A stretch of DNA of 64,000 bases from Bradyrhizobium sp. ARR65 (GCF_000472385.1 NZ_AWZU01000013.1:62001-126000); one strand, 5' to 3'; counted from the first letter of the stretch, positions 26,658 to 35,900 are shown. The notes: generated from the sequence alone by a model not told the origin. Translations and numbers: made by a program.

Positions 26658-27434
26658 TCAGGACGAGCAGAGCATCTTCTCGACCTTGCGAATCTCGGTC
26701 CGTAGCAGACGCGCGATCTTTTCGATGCGATCTGGCGGCAGCCGACTTTCGATCGCGGCAATGCTGATCGAGCCGGCGAGACCGCCATCCGCCCGACGCA
26801 CGGCCATGCCGATAGCGGCGATGCCCGGCGCACGACGCGGATTGACCGCATAGCCGCGAGTGCGCGCCGCTGCGACGAGCTCGGCGAGCTCGCTCGCCGT
26901 GATGTCGCCATACGCCGAGAGACGCGGAGCGTTGTATGCGAGAATGCTCTCGGCTTCTTCCTTGGGCAGGGCAGCGAGCATGGCGACGCCGCCGCAGCCG
27001 ATCCCTAAGGGAAGCCTGCTGCCGACCTCGACCGTGAAGGCCTTGATAGGAAAGTTGCCGGCCTTGCGCTCGACACACAATGCATCGTTGCCGCCGCGTA
27101 CGGCGGCAAAGACTGTGTCGCCGGTCTGATCTGCCAGCAAATCAATTGCCGGCCGCGCCATCTCCCGCAGATGAAATCGCGGCTCTGCGAGCAGTCCGAG
27201 TTCATAGATGAACGAGCCGAGATGATAGCGGCGCGTCGCCTCGTTCTGGCTCGCCATGCCTTCCGCAATCAAGCCCTGAAGAATGCGGTGGGCGGTGGGG
27301 CGTTCAAGCCCGGTCTCGCGCGCGATGTCGGCCATGCGTGCTCCCGACTGGCTGCGCAACGCCAGCGCGCGGAGTACAGCGGCCGCGCGTCCAATGCTCT
27401 GGGTCCCGGTTGGCCTGGTGTCGTCGTCCGCCAC
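26658..27434 (-). CDS. IclR-family transcriptional regulator
   Basis: About 258 aa from a GTG at 27434: N-terminal winged HTH (QSIGRAAAVLRALA, MADIARETGLERPTAHRILQGL) and a GAF-like effector domain ending in GLAGSISIAAIESRLPPDRIEKIARLL. A longer in-frame reading starts at 27527, but its first 31 residues are unlike the family. It is divergent from the TctC-type binding-protein gene, so it probably regulates the tricarboxylate transporter and ThDP enzyme. The ligand is unknown. Confidence 0.85.
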   Translation of the reverse strand: MADDDTRPTGTQSIGRAAAVLRALALRSQSGARMADIARETGLERPTAHRILQGLIAEGMASQNEATRRYHLGSFIYELGLLAEPRFHLREMARPAIDLLADQTGDTVFAAVRGGNDALCVERKAGNFPIKAFTVEVGSRLPLGIGCGGVAMLAALPKEEAESILAYNAPRLSAYGDITASELAELVAAARTRGYAVNPRRAPGIAAIGMAVRRADGGLAGSISIAAIESRLPPDRIEKIARLLRTEIRKVEKMLCSS

Positions 27435-27557
27435 AACAATCCCAATAAGTCCAATATGTGAAACAACGCGCCAGAGAGGTAAGCTCACGTTCTTCCGTTG
27501 TTGACAAGGTATAACGTTTGATGACACAAGGCGCGCCGCGAGAGCGAAGAAGAATAG

Positions 27558-27570
27558 TCCACATTGTGGA
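27558..27570. promoter_or_regulatory. Candidate IclR operator palindrome
   Basis: TCCACA-T-TGTGGA is a perfect palindrome located 26 bases upstream of the binding-protein start and in the divergent region with the IclR gene. IclR proteins usually bind short palindromes of this size overlapping promoters. Assignment is by position and symmetry only. Confidence 0.4.
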
Positions 27571-27595
27571 TCAGATCAAGATGGGAGGACGCGCA

Positions 27596-28570
27596 ATGGG
27601 GTTAAGGTGGCTGGCGGCGATGGTTGCCTCGATTCTGATGTGGGGGGCGTCGGGCCCGACTTCCCTTGCCGAGACCTATCCTTCGAAACCCATTCACCTG
27701 GTGGTCGGTTATGCGGCCGGTGGCTCGACTGACCTGGTTGCGCGCCTGGTAGGGCAGCAATTGTCGGAGGCGCTGGGGCAGCCCGTGGTGATCGAGAATC
27801 GGCCGGGTGCGGGCGGGAGTATCGCATCGGAGCAAGTGGTGCGATCGGCGTCAGACGGTCACACCATCTTTATGAGCACCATCGCCAACACGATCAACAC
27901 GACCCTCTATCCGAAGCTGCCCTTTAATTTCGCTACCGATTTAGCGCCCATTAGCCTGATCGCGACAGTGCCCAATGTGCTGGTGGTCAATCCTGCCGTG
28001 CCAGCGACGAACTTGAAGGAGTTCATCGCGCTGGCAAAGAGCAAGCCGGGCCAGATCAACTTCGCGTCCTCCGGGACTGGCTCCTCGGTCCATCTCAGTG
28101 GCGAATTGTTCAATATGGTCGCGCAGGTGAAGCTGGTGCATGTGCCGTACAAGGGCAGCGCGCCGGCGCTGGTCGAACTGATCAGCGGTCAAGTCCAGTC
28201 GATGTTCGACAACCTGTCCTCGTCATTGCCCTACATCAAAAGCGGCAAATTGCGGGCGCTCGCGGTGACGAGCGCGCAACGCTCCGCGGCTGCACCGGAC
28301 ATCCCGACCATGGCGGAGGACGGCCTGCCGGGCTGCGAGGTCACCTCTTGGTTTGCGCTGGTGGCGCCGGCGAAAACTCCGAAGGAGATCGTCACGCGCC
28401 TCAATGAAGAGGTACGCAAGATCCTCGATCGGCCCGCCATCAAGGCGCGACTCGCCGAGCTCGGAGCCGATGTCGCGCCCAGCACGCCCGAAGCGCTCGC
28501 CGCGCTGATCGCGTCCGAGACCGCGAAATGGGCCGGGGTCATCAAGGCCTCCGGGGCCAGCATCGAATGA
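27596..28570 (+). CDS. tctC: Tripartite tricarboxylate transporter binding protein (TctC/Bug family)
   Basis: A 324-aa periplasmic binding protein. After a signal peptide (to about residue 26, ...SLAETYPSKP) it has the Bug signature YPSKPIHLVVGYAAGGSTD and the late EVTSWFALVAPAKTP segment. The ATG at 27596 has a GGGAGG site 8 bases before; upstream in-frame starts would place extra residues before the signal. Bug proteins bind carboxylates for TctAB membrane units, which are encoded 1.8 kb downstream after a ThDP enzyme. Confidence 0.9.
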   Translation: MGLRWLAAMVASILMWGASGPTSLAETYPSKPIHLVVGYAAGGSTDLVARLVGQQLSEALGQPVVIENRPGAGGSIASEQVVRSASDGHTIFMSTIANTINTTLYPKLPFNFATDLAPISLIATVPNVLVVNPAVPATNLKEFIALAKSKPGQINFASSGTGSSVHLSGELFNMVAQVKLVHVPYKGSAPALVELISGQVQSMFDNLSSSLPYIKSGKLRALAVTSAQRSAAAPDIPTMAEDGLPGCEVTSWFALVAPAKTPKEIVTRLNEEVRKILDRPAIKARLAELGADVAPSTPEALAALIASETAKWAGVIKASGASIE

Positions 28571-28619
28571 AATCCTGCCACCCAGCGCGCAAATTGTCTC
28601 TAATGGAGTGATCGAGACC

Positions 28620-30386
28620 ATGAACCAGCATGTTGAAATCAAGGCCGAGTCGGACACCGGCTTCCTGGAAATCACCGGCGGCGAGGCGATCGCCCGCATG
28701 ATCCAGGCCTTCGATGGCGGCGCCATGTTCGGCATGGGCGGGTTTCAGTTGCTGCCGTTCTATGATGCGGCGAGGCGCTTCGGGCTGCCCCACTATCTGA
28801 TCAATGACGAGCGCACCGGCATCTTCGCGGCCGATGCCTACGCCAAGGTGTCGGGCCGGGTCGGTCTCGCCGATGCCACGCTGGGACCCGGTGCCACCAA
28901 TCTGGTGACGGGATTGATGGAGGCTCTCAATTCGGGTACGGCCCTGGTGGTCCTGGTCGGCAATACGCATCGCGACCACTCCTGGAAGAACATGACCCAG
29001 GAATGTCGCCAGACCGACGTGCTTCGTCCGGTGTGCAAGGAGGTGATCCGCGTCGAGCAGGTCGCGCGGATTCCCGAATTGATGCGCCGCGCCTTTGCGG
29101 TGGCGACGTCGGGCCGGCCGGGTCCGGTGGTGGTGGATATTCCCGAGGACATCTCCCACGCCGTGCATTCCTTCAGCGCCGCCGATTTCCATGGCGATAG
29201 CATCTATCGCGCCGTGCCGGCCTTGCGCTCCCGTCCTGATGGGGCGAGCATCGCCCGCGCCGCCGAGCTGATTGCCGCCGCGAGGGCGCCTGTCATTCTC
29301 GCAGGCGGTGGCGTTCATCTGTCCGGCGCGGCCGAGCAGCTCACCGAGTTCGTCCGTGCCTTCAACCTGCCGGTCGCGCATACGCTGACGGGCAAAGGCG
29401 CGATCCCCTGCAGCGATCCGCTCAACGCCGGCCTGTTCGGCCGCTATGACCGCTTCGCCAATCAGCTCATCGAGGAGGCCGATCTCTTGCTGGTGGTCGG
29501 CTGCAAGCTCGGCGAGATCGCGACCAAGCGCTACACGGTGCCGGCGCCGGGCAAGCGCCTGATCCATCTCGACTGTGTGGCCGAGGAATTCGACCGCACC
29601 GTGCCGGCGACCGTGCGGCTGTGGGGCGATGTGCTGCTCGGCATCGCCGATCTGTCGGCGGCGCTCGCGCCGGAGGAGGAGCGGCTGCAGGCCCGGTGGG
29701 CTGGCCGGCCGGCCGACGCCGCCGAGCGGATGGCGAACTGGCGTCGCAAGGTCGGCGCGCGCCTCAACTCCGATGAATGTCCGGTCGACATCGCCCGTCT
29801 GATGACGGAGATCAACGCGGCACTGCCGGCCGATGGCTATCTCGTCGCCGACGGCGGGTTCGCCGCTCATTGGGGTGGGCTCTTGTTCGATACCAAGCGC
29901 CCCGGCCGTGCCTTCGTGCCGGACCGCGGCTCGGCTTCGATCGGCTATGGCCTGCCGGGCGCGATCGGCGCGGCGCTGGCGGCGCCGGGGCGGCCGGTCT
30001 TCGCGCTCACCGGCGACGGCGGCTTCAACATGATGATCGGCGAATTGGAGACGGCGCGCCGCCTTGCGCTCGATTTCACGATCATCGTCGTCAACAACGC
30101 CGCCTCGGGCTATGTGAAGGCGCTGCAGCACCTGATGTACGGCCCCGGTGCCTATCACGCCTCCGACCTGAGCGAGACCAACTACGCCGATGTCGCTGCG
30201 GCCCTGGGCTGTCATGGCATCCGGGTCGAACGTCCCGACCAGCTTGCACCTGCGTTCAAGGAGGCGCTGGTGCGCCGCAACGGCCCAACGGTGATCGATG
30301 TCGTGGTGACGCGCGATCCCGCCAAGATGCTGCCGGGCGTCGATAGCCGCACTGTGCAGGTTAAGAAGGGCGACCGGATTGCGTGA
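28620..30386 (+). CDS. Thiamine-diphosphate enzyme (acetolactate-synthase-like family)
   Basis: A 588-aa ThDP-dependent enzyme. The activating glutamate E64 lies in NDERTGIFAADAYAK and the cofactor motif runs from GDGG at about 465 to NN near 492. The ATG at 28620 has GGAG upstream; a GTG four codons earlier is in frame. It is set between tctC and tctB-tctA, so it probably handles the carboxylate brought in by the transporter, for example by decarboxylating a 2-oxo acid. True AHAS is unlikely, because no small regulatory subunit is present. Confidence 0.8.
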   Translation: MNQHVEIKAESDTGFLEITGGEAIARMIQAFDGGAMFGMGGFQLLPFYDAARRFGLPHYLINDERTGIFAADAYAKVSGRVGLADATLGPGATNLVTGLMEALNSGTALVVLVGNTHRDHSWKNMTQECRQTDVLRPVCKEVIRVEQVARIPELMRRAFAVATSGRPGPVVVDIPEDISHAVHSFSAADFHGDSIYRAVPALRSRPDGASIARAAELIAAARAPVILAGGGVHLSGAAEQLTEFVRAFNLPVAHTLTGKGAIPCSDPLNAGLFGRYDRFANQLIEEADLLLVVGCKLGEIATKRYTVPAPGKRLIHLDCVAEEFDRTVPATVRLWGDVLLGIADLSAALAPEEERLQARWAGRPADAAERMANWRRKVGARLNSDECPVDIARLMTEINAALPADGYLVADGGFAAHWGGLLFDTKRPGRAFVPDRGSASIGYGLPGAIGAALAAPGRPVFALTGDGGFNMMIGELETARRLALDFTIIVVNNAASGYVKALQHLMYGPGAYHASDLSETNYADVAAALGCHGIRVERPDQLAPAFKEALVRRNGPTVIDVVVTRDPAKMLPGVDSRTVQVKKGDRIA

Positions 30387-30399
30387 GCGGGCCGACGTC

Positions 30400-30891
30400 A
30401 TGAGCGATCGCATCGCGGGCCATCACCGCTCTGTGTCTCTGATCCAGCGCCTCGGCAAGGACCGTATCGGTGCCATGCTGCTGATCCTGATTGGGGCGGG
30501 CGTGGCTGCCATGGGGCTGACCTACCGCATGGGCACAGCAACCCGAATGGGACCAGGATACATGCCGTTCTTCTACGGCGTGCTGATGATCCTCGTCGGC
30601 TTCGCGATCGCTCTTACAGCGCGGCCGAGCGAGGAAGAAAAACGCAAAGTCATGCGCGTCAACTGGCGGGCTTGGCTCTGCATCCTCGGCGGTCTCGTCG
30701 CCTTTGCGATCATCGCTGATCATGGTGGCTTGGTGCCGGCGACCTTCGTCGCCGTCTTCGTCGCGGCGCTGGGAAGCACGGCCAATTCGGTGCGCGATGC
30801 GGCCCTGTTGGCAGCGGGGCTCGTCGTTGCCGCGGTTCTGGTCTTCAGCTACGGCCTGCAGCTGCAGCTTCCGCTGTTCGCCTGGGGTTGA
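30400..30891 (+). CDS. tctB: Tripartite tricarboxylate transporter small membrane subunit (TctB)
   Basis: A 163-aa membrane protein with four hydrophobic segments, the usual size and layout of TctB. The second helix region (GTATRMGPGYMPFFYGVLMI) carries the family's R-x-GPG-x-x-P pattern. The ATG at 30400 is chosen because an upstream TTG start overlaps the ThDP gene. It pairs with TctA directly downstream. Confidence 0.85.
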   Translation: MSDRIAGHHRSVSLIQRLGKDRIGAMLLILIGAGVAAMGLTYRMGTATRMGPGYMPFFYGVLMILVGFAIALTARPSEEEKRKVMRVNWRAWLCILGGLVAFAIIADHGGLVPATFVAVFVAALGSTANSVRDAALLAAGLVVAAVLVFSYGLQLQLPLFAWG

Positions 30892-30919
30892 GTATCGGAT
30901 TGATTGTCGGGGGGAGGGG

Positions 30920-32434
30920 ATGGAACAGGCGCTAGCCGATCTCTGGTACGGTTTTGGTGTCGCGCTGCAGCCGGCGAACTTGATGTGGGTCGTGATCGGC
31001 GTGGTGCTTGGCAATTTGATCGGTGTGCTGCCCGGTATGGGTGCGATGACAACCATCTCCATGTTGTTGCCGCTGACCTATGTGATCCCGGCGGTACCCG
31101 CGATCCTGATGCTCGCGGGGATCTTCTATGGATCGATGTATGGCGGCGCCATCTGCGCCATCCTCCTCAACCTGCCGAGCCATCCCCCGCATGCCGTAAC
31201 CTGCATTGATGGCTATCCAATGACGCTGAACGGGCGCGGCGGCGCCGCGCTCGGCATCACCATGATGGCGTCATTCTTCGCTGCGTCGGTCGGGATTGCG
31301 CTAATGGTGTTCGTCTCGCCATTGCTCGAGGCAGTTGCCTTCAAGTTCGGGCCGACCGAGATTAGCGCGGTGATGCTGCTCGGGCTGCTCGCCGGATCGA
31401 CCATGTCGCGGGGATCACCCCTCAAGGGCATCGCCATGACACTGTTCGGGCTCTTCCTCGGTGCAATCGGCACCGACGTCAACACCGGCATCCAGCGCTA
31501 CACTTTCGGCTTGCCGGATCTCGCCGACGGCGTCGACCTCGCGGCGCTTTCCTTGGGGCTGTTCGGCGTCGCGGATTTCCTGCTCACGGTCAACCGGGGG
31601 GAGGTCGCGGTCACGACGACGCGCGTCACCATGCGGCAGATGATGCCGACGCGCAGTGAGCTGAAGGCCGCCGTCCTGCCGATGCTGCGCGGTACCGGCG
31701 TCGGCGCCATCTTCGGTGCAATGCCCGGCACCGGGCCGACCATTACAACCTTCGTCGCCTATGCGTTGGAGCGCAAGATCGCGAAATCGCCGGAGCGATT
31801 CGGTAAGGGAGCCATCGAAGGGGTAGCCGCGCCCGAGGCGGCGGCCCATTCGAAAACGCAGATCGATTTCATTCCGACCATGTCGCTCGGCATTCCCGGC
31901 GATCCCGTGATGGCGCTGCTGCTCGGTGCGTTGATCATCAAGGGCATCAACACCGGGCCGCAGCTGATTACCGAACATCCCGACGTCTTCTGGGGATTGG
32001 TCGCGAGCTTCTGGATTGGCAATTTGTTGTTGATCGTCCTGAACGTGCCGCTTATCGGGATCTGGGTGAGGCTATTGCGTCTGCCCTATCGCTTTCTGTT
32101 TCCGTCGGCGCTGTTCTTCATCGCGGTCGGGGTCTACAGCACGCACAACAACGTGTTCGATATTCTCCTCGTCGCGGCCTTCGGCTGCGTCGGCGCGATC
32201 TTCCTGATGCTGGATTTTCCCGCAGCTCCCGTCGTGCTCGGCTTCGTCCTGGGGCCCATGCTGGAGGAGAATTTCCGCAGGGCGATGGTGCTGTCGCGCG
32301 GCGATCTTATGATCTATCTGCAGCGGCCGCTCAGCGCCGTATTCATCGTGGCCTCCGCGGCCCTGATTCTGCTCCAGCTCTACAGCTACCTGCGCCTTCC
32401 GCCATCGTCCCGGCCGGTGCGCGCCTCACATTGA
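30920..32434 (+). CDS. tctA: Tripartite tricarboxylate transporter large membrane subunit (TctA)
   Basis: A 504-aa permease with about twelve hydrophobic segments. Both family glycine motifs are visible: GVLPGMGAMTTISM near residue 35 and GAMPGTGPTITTFVAYALERK near 265-285, followed by a second P-x-x-x-L-G-IPGDP-x-x-A-LLLGAL repeat. The start ATG follows GGGGGGAGGGG, an unusually strong ribosome site; longer readings upstream overlap tctB in another frame. It takes carboxylates from TctC across the inner membrane. Confidence 0.9.
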   Translation: MEQALADLWYGFGVALQPANLMWVVIGVVLGNLIGVLPGMGAMTTISMLLPLTYVIPAVPAILMLAGIFYGSMYGGAICAILLNLPSHPPHAVTCIDGYPMTLNGRGGAALGITMMASFFAASVGIALMVFVSPLLEAVAFKFGPTEISAVMLLGLLAGSTMSRGSPLKGIAMTLFGLFLGAIGTDVNTGIQRYTFGLPDLADGVDLAALSLGLFGVADFLLTVNRGEVAVTTTRVTMRQMMPTRSELKAAVLPMLRGTGVGAIFGAMPGTGPTITTFVAYALERKIAKSPERFGKGAIEGVAAPEAAAHSKTQIDFIPTMSLGIPGDPVMALLLGALIIKGINTGPQLITEHPDVFWGLVASFWIGNLLLIVLNVPLIGIWVRLLRLPYRFLFPSALFFIAVGVYSTHNNVFDILLVAAFGCVGAIFLMLDFPAAPVVLGFVLGPMLEENFRRAMVLSRGDLMIYLQRPLSAVFIVASAALILLQLYSYLRLPPSSRPVRASH

Positions 32435-32546
32435 ATGGCTGCGTTGAGCGATTGTCCTTTGATGGAGATCCACGTCTCGACGTGATTGAGCCGGGACAAG
32501 CGTGTCGGCGTGATTTGGAAGTGAACCTGACCGGCATCGGCTATGG

Positions 32547-33311
32547 TTAGACCCAGCCGCCATCGACGATATAGTTCTGGTTGGTGCAGGCGCCGCTGTC
32601 GTCCGCGGCGAAGAAGAGGACGACGCGCGCGATGTCGTCCGGCGTGAGCTTGCGCTTGAGGCATTGGCGCCGCATGAGTTCGGCCTCACCTTCGGGCGTC
32701 AACCACAGATCCTGCTGCCGCTGGGTCATGATCCATCCGGGCAGGATGGAATTGACCCGCACGTTGTTCGGCCCAAGATCGCGGGCAAGCGCACGGGTTA
32801 GGCCCTGAACCCCGGACTTGGCGGTGGTGTAGCAGGGCATGTTGCCTTGGCCGATCACCCAGCTCACCGAGCCCATGTTGACGATCGAGCCGCCCCCTGC
32901 ATGGATCATGTCCGGCGCGACCGCCTGGGCGCTAAAGAACTGATGCTTCAGGTTGACGGCGATTCGTTCGTCCCAGTATTCCGGCGTGACGTCCTCGATC
33001 GTGTGACGGTCGTCGCGGGCCGCGTTATTGACCAGGATGGTGATCGGCCCGAAGGCCTCGCGGACGCCCGCGACCGCCCGTCTCAGGGCGCCGATGTCGC
33101 GCACATCTGCGTGCTCGAAATGCACGCTGGCATGCGCCGGCAGGCTGGCCAATAGCTGCTGTGAGGCCGTCACATCGATGTCGATGAAACCGACCCGCGA
33201 GCCTTGGTCGACGAACTGGCGGACGATGGCTTCGCCGATGCCCGAACCGCCGCCGGTCACCAGTACAGTCCGGTCCTTGAGGCTTGGATAGATGGCGCCT
33301 TGCATTGGCAT
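32547..33311 (-). CDS. Short-chain sugar dehydrogenase (D-xylose / L-arabinose / galactose 1-dehydrogenase type)
   Basis: A 254-aa SDR enzyme. The NAD-binding TGGGSGIG, the NNAARDDRH segment, catalytic S in GSVSW and YTTAK are intact. AIYPSLKDR, DDRH-x-x-EDVT-x-EYWDERI and the C-terminal ...NYIVDGGW closely recall Caulobacter XylB, the NAD-dependent D-xylose dehydrogenase of the Weimberg pathway. It is co-directional with and downstream of a ROK regulator, and the divergent RbsBAC-type importer completes a sugar locus. The exact sugar (D-xylose, L-arabinose, D-galactose) is not fixed by sequence. Confidence 0.75.
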   Translation of the reverse strand: MPMQGAIYPSLKDRTVLVTGGGSGIGEAIVRQFVDQGSRVGFIDIDVTASQQLLASLPAHASVHFEHADVRDIGALRRAVAGVREAFGPITILVNNAARDDRHTIEDVTPEYWDERIAVNLKHQFFSAQAVAPDMIHAGGGSIVNMGSVSWVIGQGNMPCYTTAKSGVQGLTRALARDLGPNNVRVNSILPGWIMTQRQQDLWLTPEGEAELMRRQCLKRKLTPDDIARVVLFFAADDSGACTNQNYIVDGGWV

Positions 33312-33383
33312 CCTCTTAATCTGGCGCCTGAACGGCGCCGGTTGCGTGGCTGCGGCTCAAACAGGGGCCGCTGCTCCCAGTGT

Positions 33384-34655
33384 TCACTCGGTCGTTTCCA
33401 TGAGATTTCGGTCGACGACCCGCAGCGTCCGCCGCACCATGCCGTCGAGAATTGCCGTCGACTCGCTTGGACGCAGGTAGATCGCCGTGGACTGGAGCAG
33501 CCACGGCAACACTGCCTGGTCGAGCCGCTCCTCATAGGCGTGGCGCATCATCTCAAAAGTCTGCAGGCCGGGGCCCGCCAGGATGACATGATGTGGGCGC
33601 AGCACCGATATCGTTGCGGCGACCGCCTCTGCAAGCGCGCGGCCTGCCTGCCGGAATAAGTGCTCAAGACGGGGATCGCCGCCCAGTGCTCGCTCGCGCA
33701 GCAGAGCCATCTGCGCTTCGGACGGCTGTTGCGATACCGCCGGCGGCAGGTCGAGAAAGGTTCGGGCGTCGCGGTAGAGCGCATAGTCGGCGAGATAGGC
33801 CTCGATGCAGCCGCGCTGACCGCAGCGGCATTGCGGACCGTCCGGCGCCAACTTGACATGGCCGATCTCGCTGCCGGCGCCCCAGCGCGCTTCACCGTCG
33901 ACAACGACACCCATGCCGACACCGTGGCCGACCATGATCGTGGCTGAGAGGCCCTGCGCCAGTGCCGGTTCCGCGGCTACAAGGGCCAGCGCAACTGCGA
34001 CAGCGTCGTTCGCCATTACGACCTCGACCCCGAAGGCCTGACGGATCGGCCTCGCCAGATCGATGTCGGTGACCGACAGCGCCGGACTCCACAGATGCTG
34101 GCCGGTTTCGGCATTCACGATGCCCTGCAGCGCAATCCCGATTCCCAACAGTCGATGGCGCGGCGTGGCCGTCGCGTCAAGCATAGCAGCGATTTGCGCG
34201 GTCACGAGGTCGCGCAACGCGCCGGCATCCAGAGCGCGCGTCGGGAGTTCAAGTCGCGATTGCGCCAAACCAGAGCCACTGAAATCCGCGATCAGTGTCT
34301 CGATCAGGTTCATGCGTAGCGATACCGCAATGATGCGGCCAAACTCAGGGTTCAATGTCAGTAGTACCGCCGGCCTGCCACGCCGGCGGCCATTCAGCGC
34401 GTCCGCATCCTCCTCGTCGGTATCGTCGGGCCACGAGGTCGCCGCTGCTGTCTCGGTTTCGGCCTCGCACAGCAGCTCTTCCGCGATCAGTCTCGACGTT
34501 ATGGCCGAAATCGCCGGGAAGCTCAGCCCCGTACTACGTGCGAGCTCGACGCGCGGCAATGGCCCTTGACGTCGCAGCACTTCGACGAGTCGGCCGCGGT
34601 TCGATCCGCGGGCCGCGCCTGAAGCACGTCTCGGTGGTTCCGGCTGCTCATTCAT
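33384..34655 (-). CDS. ROK-family transcriptional regulator (XylR/NagC type)
   Basis: A 423-aa repressor-type ROK protein: N-terminal winged HTH (RVELARSTGLSFPAISAITSRL, about residues 34-55) followed by a sugar-kinase-like ROK domain. The zinc site C-x-CG-x-x-GC-x-E is present (CRCGQRGCIEAYL), and GHGVGMGVVVDG marks the ROK fold. An insert rich in acidic residues (DDTDEEDADALNGRRRGRP) sits between the domains. It is divergent from the sugar importer operon and has an inverted repeat 11 bases before its own start, so it probably represses both directions until sugar binds. Confidence 0.85.
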   Translation of the reverse strand: MNEQPEPPRRASGAARGSNRGRLVEVLRRQGPLPRVELARSTGLSFPAISAITSRLIAEELLCEAETETAAATSWPDDTDEEDADALNGRRRGRPAVLLTLNPEFGRIIAVSLRMNLIETLIADFSGSGLAQSRLELPTRALDAGALRDLVTAQIAAMLDATATPRHRLLGIGIALQGIVNAETGQHLWSPALSVTDIDLARPIRQAFGVEVVMANDAVAVALALVAAEPALAQGLSATIMVGHGVGMGVVVDGEARWGAGSEIGHVKLAPDGPQCRCGQRGCIEAYLADYALYRDARTFLDLPPAVSQQPSEAQMALLRERALGGDPRLEHLFRQAGRALAEAVAATISVLRPHHVILAGPGLQTFEMMRHAYEERLDQAVLPWLLQSTAIYLRPSESTAILDGMVRRTLRVVDRNLMETTE

Positions 34656-34665
34656 GTCGCCCCCT

Positions 34666-34687
34666 TTAATTTATTCAGTGAAATTAA
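34666..34687. promoter_or_regulatory. ROK-type operator next to the regulator gene
   Basis: TTAATTT and AAATTAA form a perfect 7-base inverted repeat around the 8-base centre ATTCAGTG, starting 11 bases upstream of the ROK gene start. The TTTATT...AATTAA-like AT-rich arms resemble NagC/Mlc operators. It should allow autoregulation (inference). Confidence 0.55.
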
Positions 34688-34810
34688 TCAACGGACATGA
34701 CGCTGGGTGTAATCGAAAAAGCACAGATGAAGGCTCTCGTATCGTACCGATATTTACTATTGTCATACCTCGTGTACTATTGCTGCTTGAAGAAGGGGGC
34801 GGGGACAGCC

Positions 34811-34838
34811 TTGACTGGGTATGTCTCTCCGCTAATTT
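34811..34838 (+). promoter_or_regulatory. Promoter of the RbsBAC-type sugar operon with overlapping ROK-like site
   Basis: TTGACT is followed after 16 bases by TAATTT, a reasonable sigma-70 promoter 84 bases before the binding-protein ATG. The -10 is the left arm of an imperfect repeat (TAATTT ... AAAAATAA, about 34833-34855) resembling the operator at 34666-34687. Repressor binding would cover the -10 and start region. Confidence 0.5.
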
Positions 34839-34921
34839 CTTCGAGACAAAAATAAAATAGGGCGCAAAAAAGCGCTGCGCGTGAATCCCCCTCAGGCCGG
34901 GGTGACGAAAGGGAGGTGCAT

Positions 34922-35887
34922 ATGAAGGGCTCAATGAAGAAATTGTTCGTGCCGCTGCTGGCGAGCGCAGCTGCGCTCGCCATGGCCGCGGGGGTGGCGC
35001 AGGCGCAGCAGAAAAAGACCATCGCGCTGGTGACCAATGTCGCGGCCGACTTCTGGACCATCGCCGGCCGCGGACTTGAGAAGGCGCAGAAGGAGCACCC
35101 CGAATACAATATCGAGTTGATCGTCACCAACGAAGGCACCGCTGCAGGCCAGCGGCGCGAGTTGGACGACCTGTTGGTGCGCGGCGTCGCCGGCATCTCT
35201 ATCTCTGTAGACGATGCGCCGCACGCAACTGAAGAACTCAACAAGGTTGCGGCCAAGACCGTGCTGATCACGACGGATAGCGACGCGCCCCAGAGCAATC
35301 GTCTCGCCTATATCGGCACCGACAACGTCGCGGCCGGGCGGCAGGCGGGCGAGGAGATCAAGAAGGCGCTGCCGAACGGCGGCAAGATCGCGCTGTTTGT
35401 CGGCACGATGGACGCCGACAACGCCCGCGAGCGGGTGCAGGGTATCAAGGAAGCGATTGCCGGCACCAAGATCGAGCTGGTCGACGTGTTCACCGACCAG
35501 GTGGACTTCGCCAAGGCCAAGGCGAACATGGAGAACGTGCTCGTCAAATATCCCGACATTGCGCTGTTGTCGGGCCTGTGGAGCTACGAGACACCGCTGA
35601 TCTATGACGCGGTGAAGGCGGCGGGCAGGGCCGGCAAGGTGAAGATCGTCGGTTTCGACGAGGACCAGCGCACGCTGCGCGGCATTTCCGACGGCACGAT
35701 CGAATCCACGGTCGTGCAGCAGCCGTATGAGTTCGGCTATCTCTCTGCCACCAACATCATCAAAACGCTGAACGGCGACAAGTCGTGGATCCCGGCGGAC
35801 AGCAAGCTGATCGTGCCGACCAAGGTGATCAGCAAATCCAACGTCGCGGAGTTCACCGCAAATCTGAAGGAATTGCTGAAGAAGTGA
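34922..35887 (+). CDS. Sugar ABC transporter substrate-binding protein (RbsB type)
   Basis: A 321-aa periplasmic binding protein, Peripla_BP_4 class. It has a signal peptide (lysine-rich start, hydrophobic core, cut after VAQAQ) and the family core beginning IALVTNVAADFWTIAGRGLEKA. The conserved hinge segment KIVGFDEDQRTLRGISDGTIESTVVQQPYEFG is split here only by family variation. The ATG at 34922 follows GGGAGGTGCAT. It is the first gene of a three-gene importer and is followed by a strong hairpin. Pentose or hexose is the expected ligand. Confidence 0.9.
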   Translation: MKGSMKKLFVPLLASAAALAMAAGVAQAQQKKTIALVTNVAADFWTIAGRGLEKAQKEHPEYNIELIVTNEGTAAGQRRELDDLLVRGVAGISISVDDAPHATEELNKVAAKTVLITTDSDAPQSNRLAYIGTDNVAAGRQAGEEIKKALPNGGKIALFVGTMDADNARERVQGIKEAIAGTKIELVDVFTDQVDFAKAKANMENVLVKYPDIALLSGLWSYETPLIYDAVKAAGRAGKVKIVGFDEDQRTLRGISDGTIESTVVQQPYEFGYLSATNIIKTLNGDKSWIPADSKLIVPTKVISKSNVAEFTANLKELLKK

Positions 35888-35900
35888 CTTCAGTGCGCTT

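Noticed and set aside
27556..27571. DnaA-box-like sequence
   Set aside because: It differs from the consensus and is better explained as the symmetric operator between divergent genes; a single box is no origin.
28542..30413. 623-codon minus-strand reading frame
   Set aside because: It is antisense to the ThDP enzyme, which has clear catalytic and cofactor motifs. High GC makes long antisense frames common; no domain is seen in this one.
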